Below are positions 18,458-27,000 of a stretch of DNA of 64,000 nt, piece by piece (within the stretch, counting starts at the first letter, position 1; each line of letters starts with the position of its first letter). Made by a program: the position numbers and the translations under genes. The notes under the pieces are model-generated. The model was not told the origin of the DNA. It did not search any database and saw only the letters and a list, made by a program, of their open reading frames with translations. Source of the DNA: CAVRXT01 sp963725655 (GTDB taxonomy: Bacteria > Acidobacteriota > Terriglobia > Acidiferrales > UBA7541); assembly GCA_963725655.1 (NCBI GenBank), contig CAVRYY010000002.1, forward strand, positions 310,001-374,000, written 5' to 3'.

Positions 18458-18931
18458 TTGCTGGAAACGCACATGCACCGAAATCTTCTTCACAAATATG
18501 GTGTCCGCAGAAGCTGGGAGCCGATCTGGAACAGTCTCCTTTTGGCCCTGCTGTTTGGCGGATTAGCGCCGCTCGTCAAACGACCGTCATCCGGCGACCC
18601 ACACGTGCGCGCCTGGCTGGATGGGCCGGTGCGTGAGGCCGCGCAGGTATTCATGAACGATCGGGCGGTGGGTTCGGTTTGGAAGCCACCCTATGAATTG
18701 GAAATTTCGCGCGGGGTTCACCTGGGCGAAAATCATCCGAAAATAATTGTCGGAAATCTGGCGATCGATACACTGGCGGGCCACTCCCTGCCGGATCGCC
18801 GATTGCTGAACAGCAAGTACGGAGCGCGCGCGATTGCTCAGGATGTGGAGAACTTGCAGCCGTTGCCTTCCGGTCCAGTTGGGCCGCTCCGGTTGGTGAT
18901 CGAACAAGAACCATCGCATGGAGGCAACTGA
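18458..18931 (+). pseudogene. Remnant of a GH106-like/beta-galactosidase-fold glycosidase C terminus
   Basis: The open frame of 157 codons (TTG 18458 or ATG 18473) has no family character in its first ~45 residues. From about 18590 it reads like the last ~100 residues of a large GH106-type alpha-L-rhamnosidase. The key stretch is VFMNDRAVGSVWKPPYELEI, then LGENHPKIIVGNLAIDTLAG and finally PSGPVGPLRLVIEQEP. Such a jelly-roll tail does not normally exist alone, and no catalytic domain is found upstream in any frame. I therefore read it as a gene relic. Its closeness to the rhamnose island fits an ancestral second rhamnosidase. A small independent protein is possible but less likely. Confidence 0.5.
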
Positions 18932-18934
18932 AAC

Positions 18935-19120
18935 ATGATTCCCATTGGAATAATCGTCACGTTCCTCGGATTTGTAATTAGTCTGCTCAGCCTGACGTTG
19001 GCTTCCTCGGTCACTGGACGGATGGTCGTTGTGCTTCTTGGCCTGGCGGTCAGCTTGTTCGGCATTCTCGGCTTGCTCAACCGAGCCTACAACAAGAAAG
19101 CAATTTGGAAGCAGGGGTGA
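18935..19120 (+). CDS. Small two-helix membrane protein
   Basis: A 61-residue protein with two hydrophobic helices (MIPIGIIVTFLGFVISLLSL and MVVVLLGLAVSLFGILGLL) and a basic C-terminal tail, NRAYNKKAIWKQG. GGAGG lies about 12 bases before ATG 18935, inside the end of the preceding relic. It ends 7 bases before the ammonium transporter start, so the two are very likely co-translated. No family recognised. A role as accessory subunit of the transporter is only suggested by position. Confidence 0.6.
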   Translation: MIPIGIIVTFLGFVISLLSLTLASSVTGRMVVVLLGLAVSLFGILGLLNRAYNKKAIWKQG

Positions 19121-19127
19121 GGCGAGA

Positions 19128-20813
19128 ATGAAGCAATTGAGAAACAACTTGCTGGTGCTGGCGATCGCGGTGCTGTGCTGTGCGCCGATTGGGTGGGCTC
19201 AGGCGCCCGCTGGCCCACAGGCACCGCCTCCCGCAACAAGTACTCCGCCGGCCGCAGCCGCAAAGCCGATTGTAGAAACGGATTTGACGGCAATTCCTGT
19301 GCCATCCGCGGATGCGCGCGCCAAAGGCGATCCGGACGGTAATAGCACCGGAAATGCCAGCGACGTCACTGTGGCCGACCCCAAGAAAGGCCTGACCATC
19401 GGAGATGTGGCCAATCAAGTGGGCCAAAATAAAATCGCTGTCAATTTTGTTTGGACGCTCATCACCGGCTATCTGGTCATGTTTATGCAGCTCGGCTTTG
19501 CGCTGCTCGAGACCGGCCTGGCCCGCGCCAAGAATGCCAATCATACGATGATGATGAACCTGGCGGTCTATGGCATCGGAATGTTTGCGTATTGGTTGAT
19601 CGGTTTTGCGATTCAAATGGGGGGCGTGGGAGCGGTGGCCAATCTGGGCGGCACGGCGCCGCTTAGCGCTGAATTTACGACCACGTTTCTGGGCAAGCCA
19701 TTCGGACTGTTTGGGCAGCATGGATTCTTGTTGATGCATAAAGGAACTTACGACGTCGGGGTGATGGTGCTGTTCTTGTTCCAGATGGTGTTCATGGATA
19801 CCGGCGCGACGATTCCTACCGGTGCTGCCATCGAGCGCTGGAAATTCTCCGCATTTGCGGTGACCTCGTTTTTCTTTGCCGCGCTTACGTATCCGCTGTT
19901 TGCCAATTGGGCGTGGGGCGGCGGTTGGCTGGCTAGTCTGGGGACGAACTTTGGACTGGGCAAAGGCTATTGCGATTTTGCCGGCTCCGGAGTGGTGCAC
20001 GCGGTCGGCGGCGTCAGTGCGCTGGCGATCGCGATGATTCTCGGTCCGCGCATCGGGAAGTTCACTCGAGATGGCCGCCCGCAGGTGATTTTGGCGCACG
20101 ACATCGTGCTGGTGATCACGGGCTGCTTAATTCTGGCGTTCGGTTGGTTTGGCTTCAATCCAGGATCGACGCTGGGAGCTTCCGGCAACGGCAATCTACG
20201 AATCAGCTCGGTTGCGGTGAACACCATGCTGGCCAGCGCCACTGGCTTGCTCGGCGCGATGTTCTACATGTGGAAGGTTTACAAGAAACCGGATGCTTCG
20301 ATGACCGGCAACGGATTCCTCGCGGGGCTGGTGGCGATCACTGCGCCTTCCGGTTTTGTGAATCCAGTGGGTGCGGCGATCATTGGGCTGATCGCCGGAG
20401 TTTTGGTCTGCATTTCTGTGGCGTTCATCGAACGCACACTGAAGATTGACGACCCTGTCGGCGCCGTCTCGGTTCACGGTGTTTGCGGCTTGTGGGGCGT
20501 GATCTCTCTCGGTTTGTTCGCCGACGGCAAGAGTAACTACGGCGGCGCATGGAACGGAGTGAACGGCTCGGTTACCGGTCTTTTTTATGGTGATGCGAGC
20601 CAGTTGGTTGCACAACTGATTGGCGTAGCCACCATCGTCGGCTTCGTTTTCACGGTTAGCTTCCTTTTCGCGTGGGTGATCGACCTGATCATGGGCCAGC
20701 GTGCTTCAGCCAAGTCAGAACTCGAAGGGCTGGACCTCCCGGAGATGGGCGCGATGGCCTATCCCGAATTTGAACTGAAGTCCCCGTCCTGGAGAGCGGA
20801 CTCCAATGGCTAG
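19128..20813 (+). CDS. amt: Ammonium transporter, Amt family, with long N-terminal extension
   Basis: Trimeric ammonium channel of 561 residues. The first ~100 residues contain a signal peptide (LLVLAIAVLCCAPIGWAQA) and a Pro/Ala-rich periplasmic linker, longer than in classical AmtB. The channel follows: ALLETGLARAKNANH near the first helix, GSGVVHAVGG with the first pore His, LAFGWFGFNPGSTLG and SVHGVCGLWGVISLGLFADG with the second pore His. The usual Amt gate segment appears as MDTGATIPTGAAIERWKF. No GlnK-type PII gene is adjacent. It overlaps the downstream TPR gene by 8 bases. Confidence 0.9.
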   Translation: MKQLRNNLLVLAIAVLCCAPIGWAQAPAGPQAPPPATSTPPAAAAKPIVETDLTAIPVPSADARAKGDPDGNSTGNASDVTVADPKKGLTIGDVANQVGQNKIAVNFVWTLITGYLVMFMQLGFALLETGLARAKNANHTMMMNLAVYGIGMFAYWLIGFAIQMGGVGAVANLGGTAPLSAEFTTTFLGKPFGLFGQHGFLLMHKGTYDVGVMVLFLFQMVFMDTGATIPTGAAIERWKFSAFAVTSFFFAALTYPLFANWAWGGGWLASLGTNFGLGKGYCDFAGSGVVHAVGGVSALAIAMILGPRIGKFTRDGRPQVILAHDIVLVITGCLILAFGWFGFNPGSTLGASGNGNLRISSVAVNTMLASATGLLGAMFYMWKVYKKPDASMTGNGFLAGLVAITAPSGFVNPVGAAIIGLIAGVLVCISVAFIERTLKIDDPVGAVSVHGVCGLWGVISLGLFADGKSNYGGAWNGVNGSVTGLFYGDASQLVAQLIGVATIVGFVFTVSFLFAWVIDLIMGQRASAKSELEGLDLPEMGAMAYPEFELKSPSWRADSNG

Positions 20814-21339
20814 CCCCACGATCGCAATATTCAAGAAATCCGAAGCACTCGCTCCTGCGCAGCGTCCCAGCCGCTTGCCGGCGCTCCCTTGGCGTGATCC
20901 GCATTCGGTACCGCCGGAAAAGCTTGCCGAGTTTATCGAGTCACTCACCATCGCGTGCGCGCAGAATCCTGGCAACGCCGACGTACGGACGTGTCTGGGA
21001 ATTGCCTATGCCATGAATTACGACCCGCAACGTTCGATGGATGCGCTCGAAGAAGCTCGGCGGATCGAGCCGGAGAATTATTTCGCTCAGTTGAAATATG
21101 CAGAGTTACTTTTCCGAATGAGGATCATCGATCGCGCGGAAGCGGAGACCCTTCGTGCGCTCGATTTAGCCGGGAACAATTGGGAGATAGCGGTCGCCCG
21201 GCGGCAACTCTGCGAAATACGTCAAATGCGGCGCAACGGACTGGTCCGGCCCGATTGGACGAAATCACTGAAGGGCTCTGCGATAGGATTTCTTTTGTTG
21301 CTATTGGGCGCGTCTTGGATTTATATGGTCTGGAAATGA
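20806..21339 (+). CDS. TPR-like protein with C-terminal membrane anchor
   Basis: A 177-residue protein. Residues ~50-140 form tetratricopeptide-like helical pairs (NPGNADVRTCLGIAYAMNYD, then IEPENYFAQLKYAELLFRMR, then AEAETLRALDLAGNNWEIAV). One transmembrane helix (AIGFLLLLLGASWIYMVW) ends the chain, so the TPR part faces the cytoplasm if the tail is C-in/out anchored. Its start lies within the last codons of amt and its stop overlaps the next ATG (ATGA). Tight coupling suggests a joint role with the transporter, but no function is known. Confidence 0.72.
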   Translation: MASPTIAIFKKSEALAPAQRPSRLPALPWRDPHSVPPEKLAEFIESLTIACAQNPGNADVRTCLGIAYAMNYDPQRSMDALEEARRIEPENYFAQLKYAELLFRMRIIDRAEAETLRALDLAGNNWEIAVARRQLCEIRQMRRNGLVRPDWTKSLKGSAIGFLLLLLGASWIYMVWK

Positions 21340-21491
21340 AATATAGATGGCTTTATTTCCTAGCGGCCTGCTTTTTCACGTCTTACCTCTTGATCTCGCG
21401 GGGCGTTCCACTGTTTCCGGTCCTGGCGGGTTGTGGTTTCGCCGCGCTGCTCACCTGGCGACAGCTTACACGGCGGTCAGCGCACCGCTGA
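21336..21491 (+). CDS. Small two-helix membrane protein
   Basis: A 51-residue open frame (MKYRWLYFLAACFFTSYLLI at the start) whose ATG overlaps the TGA of the TPR gene in the classic ATGA arrangement. Two hydrophobic helices are separated by a short GVPLFP turn and followed by a basic tail ending RRSAHR. No family recognised. The overlap is the main argument that it is translated. Confidence 0.5.
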   Translation: MKYRWLYFLAACFFTSYLLISRGVPLFPVLAGCGFAALLTWRQLTRRSAHR

Positions 21492-21526
21492 GTTATCCGT
21501 CCTTCAGAATTTGCCTCGGTGCAAAC

Positions 21527-22684
21527 ATGACACAGTGGTTTCTTCCTTCGATCCTGGCGGTGCTAGCGCTGGCGGTGGTAGTTTCGAGTCACGCACGTGA
21601 AGCTGCGAAGTATCTCCTCTACATTGGAACTTATACCGAGCACGGCAGCAAAGGCATATATGTTTGCGGTTTCGACTCCGCGAGCGGGCATCTCACGCCG
21701 CCCCAGCTCGCTGGGGAGACTTCGCAGCCCTCTTTTCTCACGGTAGCTCCGAGTTGGAAATTTCTGTATGCCATTAACGAGCTCGATCAATCCAACGGCC
21801 AGTCAACGGGAGCGGTGAGTGCGTTTTCCATCGGTCCCGCGGCCGGCAAGTTGACCTTGTTGAACCAAGTCTCCTCGCGCGGACCCGGGCCCGCGTATAT
21901 CACCTTCGATAGAAACGGCCGGTATATATTGGTGGCAAACTACACGCTTGGCAGCGTGGTGGTTTTCCCGGTGTCCGCCGATGGGAGCATCGGCGAATCC
22001 TCAGCGTTTGTCCGCCACCAGGGCCACAGCGTGAATCCCAGGCGGCAACAGGGACCGCACGCGCATGCGATACTGATGTCACCGGATAACCGGTTTGCGC
22101 TGGTGGCCGACCTTGGACTGGATGAATTGCTCGTTTACCCCTTTGACGCTTCTCGAGGGACGCTTGGCCAACCGCGGATAATCAAGACCGACCCCGGCGC
22201 TGGCCCGCGGCATCTTGTGTTTGGCGCCGGCGGCAATGTGGTATACGTGATCAACGAAATGGGTTCCACGGTCACGGCGTATTCTTACCGCCCAGCGGAT
22301 GGAGCAATGGCTCCGATTCAGACAATTTCCACGCTTCCGAGTAAGTTTGTGGGCGAGAGCACCGCCGCCGAAGTGGTGCTGCATCCTTCCGGCAAGTTTC
22401 TTTACGGCTCGAATCGCGGCGACGACAGCGTCGTTGTTTTCGGCGTCGATGCCAAGAACGGGACGCTTCATCTGATCGAACGCGTTCCGACCGAAGGAAA
22501 GACGCCGCGCAATTTTGCGCTCGATCCTTCGGGCGCCTGGCTGATCGCCGCAAATCAGGATTCCAACAACGTGCTGGTGTTTCGCATCAATAGGGAATCG
22601 GGCCGTTTGACTCCCACCGGCCAATCGATAGAGGTTAATTCTCCGGCGATGCTGGATTTTGTACCTCTGGGTGGCGGAAAATAG
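21527..22684 (+). CDS. Exported lactonase-type seven-bladed beta-propeller (6-phosphogluconolactonase-like)
   Basis: Protein of 385 residues related to the YbhE/Pgl lactonase family. ATG 21527 opens a signal peptide ending near VVSSHAREA. Propeller hallmarks are LLYIGTYTEHGSKGIYVCGF, GPGPAYITFDRNGRYILVAN, QGPHAHAILMSPDNRFALVADLGLD, GAGPRHLVFGAGGNVVYVIN and GKTPRNFALDPSGAWLIAAN. The signal peptide means it is probably not the cytoplasmic pentose-phosphate enzyme; it may hydrolyse a sugar lactone in the periplasm. It ends about 40 bp before the mannonate dehydratase gene, so it may act on hexuronate-derived lactones. That link is inference. Confidence 0.82.
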   Translation: MTQWFLPSILAVLALAVVVSSHAREAAKYLLYIGTYTEHGSKGIYVCGFDSASGHLTPPQLAGETSQPSFLTVAPSWKFLYAINELDQSNGQSTGAVSAFSIGPAAGKLTLLNQVSSRGPGPAYITFDRNGRYILVANYTLGSVVVFPVSADGSIGESSAFVRHQGHSVNPRRQQGPHAHAILMSPDNRFALVADLGLDELLVYPFDASRGTLGQPRIIKTDPGAGPRHLVFGAGGNVVYVINEMGSTVTAYSYRPADGAMAPIQTISTLPSKFVGESTAAEVVLHPSGKFLYGSNRGDDSVVVFGVDAKNGTLHLIERVPTEGKTPRNFALDPSGAWLIAANQDSNNVLVFRINRESGRLTPTGQSIEVNSPAMLDFVPLGGGK

Positions 22685-22725
22685 GCTGCGTTGATAGCGA
22701 CGCCCGCGGAGATCGCCCCTCGATC

Positions 22726-23916
22726 ATGAAAGAAACTTGGCGCTGGTTTGGACCACCCGATCCAATTTCGTTGTCGCAGGTGAAACAGACCGGCGCGACC
22801 GGAATCGTCACCGCGCTTCACGAAATCTATCGCGGCGAAGCGTGGCCTCTCGCGGAAGTGCTGAAGCGCAAGGCGGAGATTGAAGCCGCGAGCCTGGTCT
22901 GGTCGGTGGTCGAAAGCATTCCTATCCACAATTCCATCAAGCTGCGTTCGGGGAATTTCCACAAATTCATTGACGCCTGGAAAGATTCGCTGGCCGCGGT
23001 GGCCCAAGCGGGAGTGAAGGTGGTTTGCTACAACTTCATGCCCGTGGTGGACTGGACCCGAACCGATTTGAAATGGTGTTTGCCCTCCACCGGATACGCG
23101 TTGCGCTTCGATGCTGTCGACTTTGCTGCGTATGACGTTTTTCTCCTCCAGCGAAAGAACGCGGAGATTGAGTATCACCCCGATCAGATTACGACGGCGC
23201 GTGCGCGCTTCGATGCGATGCCGGAATCTCGCCGGATCGATCTCGAGCAGACGATAATCGCGGGCTTGCCCGGCGCGGAAGCTTCGTATGACCGCGAGGC
23301 GCTTCGCAGGCAACTGTCCGAATACCACGGAGTTACTCCCGCCGACCTTCGCGCCAATCTGCTCGCTTTTCTTCGCGAAGTGGTTCCGATTGCCGAGGAG
23401 TCCGGGGTTCGCCTGGGGATTCATCCTGACGATCCGCCGTGGTCGCTATTCGGCCTGCCTCGCGTGGTTTCCACTGCGGAAGATGTGCGCCAAATCTTGC
23501 ATGGCGTCGACGCCGCTGCGAATGGCTTGACGTTCTGCGTGGGCTCGTTCGGCGCGCGGGCGGATAACGATCTGCTGGCGATGCTCCGCGAATTCGCGCC
23601 GCGCATTCACTTTGCGCACCTGCGGCAAGTGGCGCGGGAAGCGGACGGATCATTTCATGAAGCTGAACACTTGAACGGTAGTTCCGACATGATTGGCGCA
23701 GTCCGCGCGTTGTTGGCAGAAGAAGGTCGCCGCCGCAGCGAGGGCTGGGCCGATCACGAAATCCCGATGCGCCCGGACCACGGCCACTTGCTGGCCGACG
23801 ATATCCACAAGAAGGTGAATCCAGGTTACTCGCTGGTGGGCAGGCTGAAGGGGCTCGCCGAACTGCGCGGCGTTGTGCAAGGTTTGGGGTACGCTACGCC
23901 AGCGTTGTCGGACTGA
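22726..23916 (+). CDS. uxuA: D-mannonate dehydratase
   Basis: Dehydrates D-mannonate to 2-keto-3-deoxy-D-gluconate in the cytoplasmic hexuronate pathway. Length 396 matches UxuA (~394). The start MKETWRWFGPPDPISLSQVKQ with GATGIVTALHEI is diagnostic. VVCYNFMPVVDWTRTDL, LGIHPDDPPWSLFGLPRVVS with a metal-binding His, FCVGSFGARADN, HFAHLRQV and MRPDHGHLL complete the TIM-barrel active site. The SDR gene 59 bp downstream may supply the preceding reductase step. Confidence 0.95.
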   Translation: MKETWRWFGPPDPISLSQVKQTGATGIVTALHEIYRGEAWPLAEVLKRKAEIEAASLVWSVVESIPIHNSIKLRSGNFHKFIDAWKDSLAAVAQAGVKVVCYNFMPVVDWTRTDLKWCLPSTGYALRFDAVDFAAYDVFLLQRKNAEIEYHPDQITTARARFDAMPESRRIDLEQTIIAGLPGAEASYDREALRRQLSEYHGVTPADLRANLLAFLREVVPIAEESGVRLGIHPDDPPWSLFGLPRVVSTAEDVRQILHGVDAAANGLTFCVGSFGARADNDLLAMLREFAPRIHFAHLRQVAREADGSFHEAEHLNGSSDMIGAVRALLAEEGRRRSEGWADHEIPMRPDHGHLLADDIHKKVNPGYSLVGRLKGLAELRGVVQGLGYATPALSD

Positions 23917-23975
23917 ACTTCACGCGGCAATACCGATAGCGATCGAGTGCCGCATGCGATCCGAGGGAAACTCCT

Positions 23976-24758
23976 ATGAAGGAATTTGAAAGTAAGGTGG
24001 CCATCGTTACCGGTACCACCGGGATTGGCCGGGCTATCGCCAAGAGGCTGGCATCGGACGGCGCGAGTGTTGTGGCCTGTGGCATCGACGCCGCCGCGAA
24101 TCGCGAACTGCAACAGCAAGCTGACGCTAGCGGCCTGTCGCTTCGCGTCGAACTGTGCGACGTTAGCCGACCCGAACAGGTGGAAGCGGTGGTTGGTAGC
24201 GTCGGCGGACAATCTGGCGGGCTCGATATCATCGTAAATTCCGCCGCTTTCCATCCCTTCGGGAATGCGGTGGAAACCGATCCCGAAACCTGGAACCGTT
24301 GCATGGCTGTGAATCTTGGCAGCTCGTATCTGCTGGCGCATTTCGGCATCCCGGAAATGAGGAAACGCGGTGGCGGATCGATCATGATTGTCGCGTCGGT
24401 ACAAGGGCACGCTTGCCAGCGCGGGGTTGCGGCCTACGCGGCATCGAAGGGCGGTCTGCTCAGCTTGACGCGCGCGCTGGCGCTGGATCACGCGGCCGAT
24501 GGCATTCGCGTAAATTCCATCAGCCCGGGATCCATTCGCACGCCCATGCTGGAACTCTCGGCGGCGCATTTCTCGCCCGGCCAAGACGTCGATCAGGTGG
24601 TCGAGAGGTTCGGTGCGGCGCATCCGCTTGGCCGGGTTGGCACGGTGGAAGAAGTTGCTGAGCTTGCGGCGTTTCTACTGTCCGATCGCTCCGCATTCTG
24701 TACCGGCGCGGACTATCTGGTCGATGGCGGATTGCTGGCGGGGATTGGAGTGCAATGA
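23976..24758 (+). CDS. SDR-family oxidoreductase
   Basis: Classical short-chain dehydrogenase of 260 residues. The nucleotide loop VTGTTGIGRAIAKRL replaces the usual TGxxxGIG Gly-rich motif with full conservation of spacing. NSAAFHPFG matches NNAG, and YAASKGG carries the Tyr-x3-Lys pair. INSISPGSIRTPM and the C-terminal YLVDGGLL are standard. Position after uxuA suggests a D-fructuronate reductase (mannonate oxidoreductase) of the SDR type, as in some Firmicutes, but sequence alone does not fix the substrate. It is the last chromosomal gene before the integrated element. Confidence 0.8.
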   Translation: MKEFESKVAIVTGTTGIGRAIAKRLASDGASVVACGIDAAANRELQQQADASGLSLRVELCDVSRPEQVEAVVGSVGGQSGGLDIIVNSAAFHPFGNAVETDPETWNRCMAVNLGSSYLLAHFGIPEMRKRGGGSIMIVASVQGHACQRGVAAYAASKGGLLSLTRALALDHAADGIRVNSISPGSIRTPMLELSAAHFSPGQDVDQVVERFGAAHPLGRVGTVEEVAELAAFLLSDRSAFCTGADYLVDGGLLAGIGVQ

Positions 24759-24816
24759 CCGCGAAGGTCAATTGGCGCCGGAGCCGCAGGGGATTGAGGC
24801 GGCGTCGAGTTTGAGT

Positions 24817-24865
24817 TGGTCGGGGCGTCCGGATTTGAACCGGAGGCCTCCTGCGCCCAAGGCAG
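24817..24865 (-). repeat. attL: displaced 3' half of tRNA-Pro
   Basis: This stretch matches 28636-28685 with a 21-bp identical core (24845-24865), which covers the anticodon loop and stem. Read on the minus strand it ends in a proper T arm (TCCGG, TTCAAAT, CCGGA), a CGCCCCG acceptor strand and ACCA. It is the original host tRNA 3' end, displaced when the element inserted. Confidence 0.82.
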
Positions 24866-24924
24866 TTGCAAAAAATCTATCTTGTTGGTCCGTCTAGCTT
24901 TGTTCTACGTCATGCTACACGGTT

Positions 24925-24966
24925 TTGGACCTAATTTGGCAGTTGTTGGACCCAAATTGGACCCAA
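24925..24966 (+). repeat. Left arm-type repeats
   Basis: Three copies of TTGGACCYAA at 24925-24934, 24946-24955 and 24957-24966, just inside attL. The same decamer recurs inside the other end at 28559. Short direct repeats flanking the core at this distance are typical binding sites for the N-terminal domain of tyrosine integrases. Confidence 0.55.
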
Positions 24967-25055
24967 GTTTTTCTTTGCAATCAGGCAGACGGCACGCAGC
25001 CGCAGAGTACGCCTTTTGAAGTTCGTTGATTTTGGCGCTTGCAAACGGAAGTGAC

Positions 25056-25538
25056 TCAATTCGCTTGCACAACGAATTCATGTCCGCCAGAGCAGTCTGG
25101 GCTTACGGGAGAGATGTCGATCTTGACAGATTCTTTTGGATTTGGCGGTTCTCTCACTTCGACTTCAAACCAGTCCGACAGTGAACTTTTTTCGTCTTCA
25201 ATCCTGAGGTAGTAATGACTCGGCCTAAGAGTCCCGAAATCAAATCTTCCATCAGCACCCGAGAGAACGGTCTTGACGGGCGCAAGACTCCCCACATCGC
25301 ACGGCCAACAATAGACGTACAGCGTCAGTTTCGCGTGCGGGCGCGCGATGGATCGCCGAAACCATCGGAAAGAGTGTAGGACCGGAAAGTCGCTTCCAAC
25401 CACCGTTCCCCTCAAATTTGAGACCTGATGGAAATAGCCGACGGCCCAGCTGCACGCCGGCGCTTTTGAAATTCCCAAAGTCAACAGGAAGACTATGGTC
25501 GCGGTTATGCTTGTTATTCGTTGTCTCATTTCGTCCAT
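25056..25538 (-). CDS. Small secreted protein, carboxypeptidase-regulatory-like fold suspected
   Basis: Protein of 160 residues, cargo of the integrated element. A signal peptide ends near GISKAPACSW, where the Cys could be a lipobox but the preceding KAPA is atypical. The remainder contains LTLYVYCWPCDV and VLSGADGRFDFGTLRPSHYYLRIED, the last resembling the carboxypeptidase-regulatory-like beta sandwich found in many acidobacterial secreted proteins. No catalytic residues are visible. It may be an old host-derived passenger rather than an element function. Confidence 0.55.
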   Translation of the reverse strand: MDEMRQRITSITATIVFLLTLGISKAPACSWAVGYFHQVSNLRGTVVGSDFPVLHSFRWFRRSIARPHAKLTLYVYCWPCDVGSLAPVKTVLSGADGRFDFGTLRPSHYYLRIEDEKSSLSDWFEVEVREPPNPKESVKIDISPVSPDCSGGHEFVVQAN

Positions 25539-25604
25539 CCTCGTCGAGAACGACTTCTGTAACCATCTCGTCTACTTTGAACGATGGAGCGCGATTTCCT
25601 TGCA

Positions 25605-25928
25605 CTAGGCTCGCCTGGCCTTCGCATCGGCCACGCGGATGATTACACGCTTGCCAAGCGCTCTTGCTGCCCGAGTGATCGTATCGAGCGTCACCGACAC
25701 GTTGCTAGGGTCAAGCAGGCGATCCAGTTGTGACCGACTGGTGTGAAGCTGCTTTGCCATCGCTTGTTTAGTTTTTTGCTGTTCTTGCATAGCCTGTTCG
25801 AGTTGCCATGCCAGCACCCGCTTGATTGCGACCGCCTCGACTTCCTCTCGGATTCCTTCCTCTTCGAGGAAGCTATCGAGGGTTGACCCACTGTGGTCCA
25901 TTTTCTTGCGATTTTTCTTCACATTCAT
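25605..25928 (-). CDS. HigA-like XRE-family antitoxin
   Basis: Protein of 107 residues. The C-terminal half is an XRE helix-turn-helix (KQAMAKQLHTSRSQLDRLLD, then SVTLDTITRAARALGKRVII). The N-terminal half is charged and helical and probably holds the toxin-neutralising part. Its ATG overlaps the toxin stop codon by four bases (ATGA), giving the toxin-first order typical of higBA loci. It should bind the toxin and repress the operon, plausibly through the palindrome at 26347-26364. Confidence 0.8.
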   Translation of the reverse strand: MNVKKNRKKMDHSGSTLDSFLEEEGIREEVEAVAIKRVLAWQLEQAMQEQQKTKQAMAKQLHTSRSQLDRLLDPSNVSVTLDTITRAARALGKRVIIRVADAKARRA

Positions 25929-26365
25929 GGCAGTCCCCTTTGATGCTTATTCTTGTTGCGGCGCGCCAGGTTCAAATCCTCGTCCGGCGTCTTCTGCGTC
26001 TTCTTGATGAATCCGTGCAGCAACACCATCCGGCCCTGCTTGTCGATGTAGAAAAGCATCCGTGCTATTCGGTTCTGGGCCAATGTCGTCCGTACTTCAT
26101 AAATGCCGTCGCCCAACGGTTTGCAAACAGGCATCCCGATGGGCCAACCGAATTCCACGGTCTTGACATCCTCCCCGATCCGTTTCCGGTCCTCGGGTGA
26201 CAGCCCTCTCAGCCACTCCCGCACCGGCTCTCCGCCTGCCTCCGTGCAATAGAAGATCGCCGGAACCCTCTTGCCCTGTCGTTCAAGCGCCTCAGGCTTG
26301 GTACCTACGCCTGCCGGGGATTTGGGTTTCTTGCCCACTGAAGCAGTGTACCATATGCGGTACAT
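25925..26365 (-). CDS. HigB-like toxin (phage-derived Gp49-like, RelE/ParE superfamily)
   Basis: Predicted mRNA-cleaving toxin of a type II toxin-antitoxin system. The family core runs from PAIFYCTEAGGEPVREWLRG through DRKRIGEDVKTVEFGWPIGM to IARMLFYIDKQGRMVLLHGF and IKKTQKTP. The ATG at 26365 gives 146 residues, but a perfect operator-like palindrome covers that codon, and homologues often begin near the VPAIFY strand. GTG 26338 or 26308 are therefore credible starts. It is followed by the antitoxin in the same operon and is element cargo, perhaps stabilising the insertion. Confidence 0.78.
   Translation of the reverse strand: MYRIWYTASVGKKPKSPAGVGTKPEALERQGKRVPAIFYCTEAGGEPVREWLRGLSPEDRKRIGEDVKTVEFGWPIGMPVCKPLGDGIYEVRTTLAQNRIARMLFYIDKQGRMVLLHGFIKKTQKTPDEDLNLARRNKNKHQRGLP
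26347..26364. promoter_or_regulatory. Palindrome at the higBA start
   Basis: TGTACC and GGTACA form a perfect 6-bp inverted repeat around ATATGC. It lies at the beginning of the toxin gene, the usual place for toxin-antitoxin autoregulation operators. Confidence 0.4.
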
Positions 26366-27000
26366 ATAAGGAAACTGTTCTTGAGTATGTGGTGCGGAAG
26401 GCCTACAGGTCGTCCCTTGAAAACCAAGGAAAAGTGAATTTTGTCGCTCACATTTTCGGTTTTTTCTGCCTCTCTATAAATAGGGGGACACTCTCGCCGA
26501 TTTCTTTGATTTTCTCGGTGAGGTTTGGCCGGATTTTTCCCCTCTATATAGTAGGAGAGCTTGTCGATGCGTTGCAGATAGTGGATGTCAGTCAAGAGTG
26601 CGGATTTTTCGCTGCAAATGCGGCCAAGATCGGCCGCGGAAATGAAGCTTGAATCTACTCCGATTTTTCCATTCAGAAATGCGTGCAGTTCGCGGCCCAT
26701 TTTTAGCATGAGGTTCAGGCACATTTTCTCTGGCTTTCTCAGCTTCTTCTGTGGCCGCGTTTCGTGGCCCAATTCCGACAGCAGAAATGGACGTGTTTTG
26801 CGACCTCGCGGCAGGCAAGCGAAATCATCGCGCCAGAAGCACCCCATTCTCATGCAGTTTTCTAATATCGCCGGATTCTACTCTGAGGGTGAACGGTGCA
26901 TGAAAGACACAGATCACCCGGTCGTTCACTCTTGGTTCACCATGATTTTCAGAAGAGTCCAAAGCAGAAGAAGTTGCGCATGGCATGACGATCAATTTGG
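26366..27000. other. Element region without a confident gene
   Basis: About 635 bp between the toxin and the nested inverted repeat. Minus-strand open frame 26305-26853 (182 codons) runs through most of it and into the toxin gene; a middle part (MGRELHAFLNGKIGVDSSFI) looks protein-like but no family is recognised and its overlap argues against it. Two related AT-rich motifs, CTCTATAAATAGGGGGA near 26472 and CTCTATATAGTAGGAGA near 26542, recur about 70 bp apart. Confidence 0.3.

Noticed and set aside
26305..26853. Minus-strand frame of 182 codons in the integrated element
   Set aside because: Overlaps the toxin gene by about 60 bp, no ribosome site and no recognisable family; kept only as a note in the region entry.
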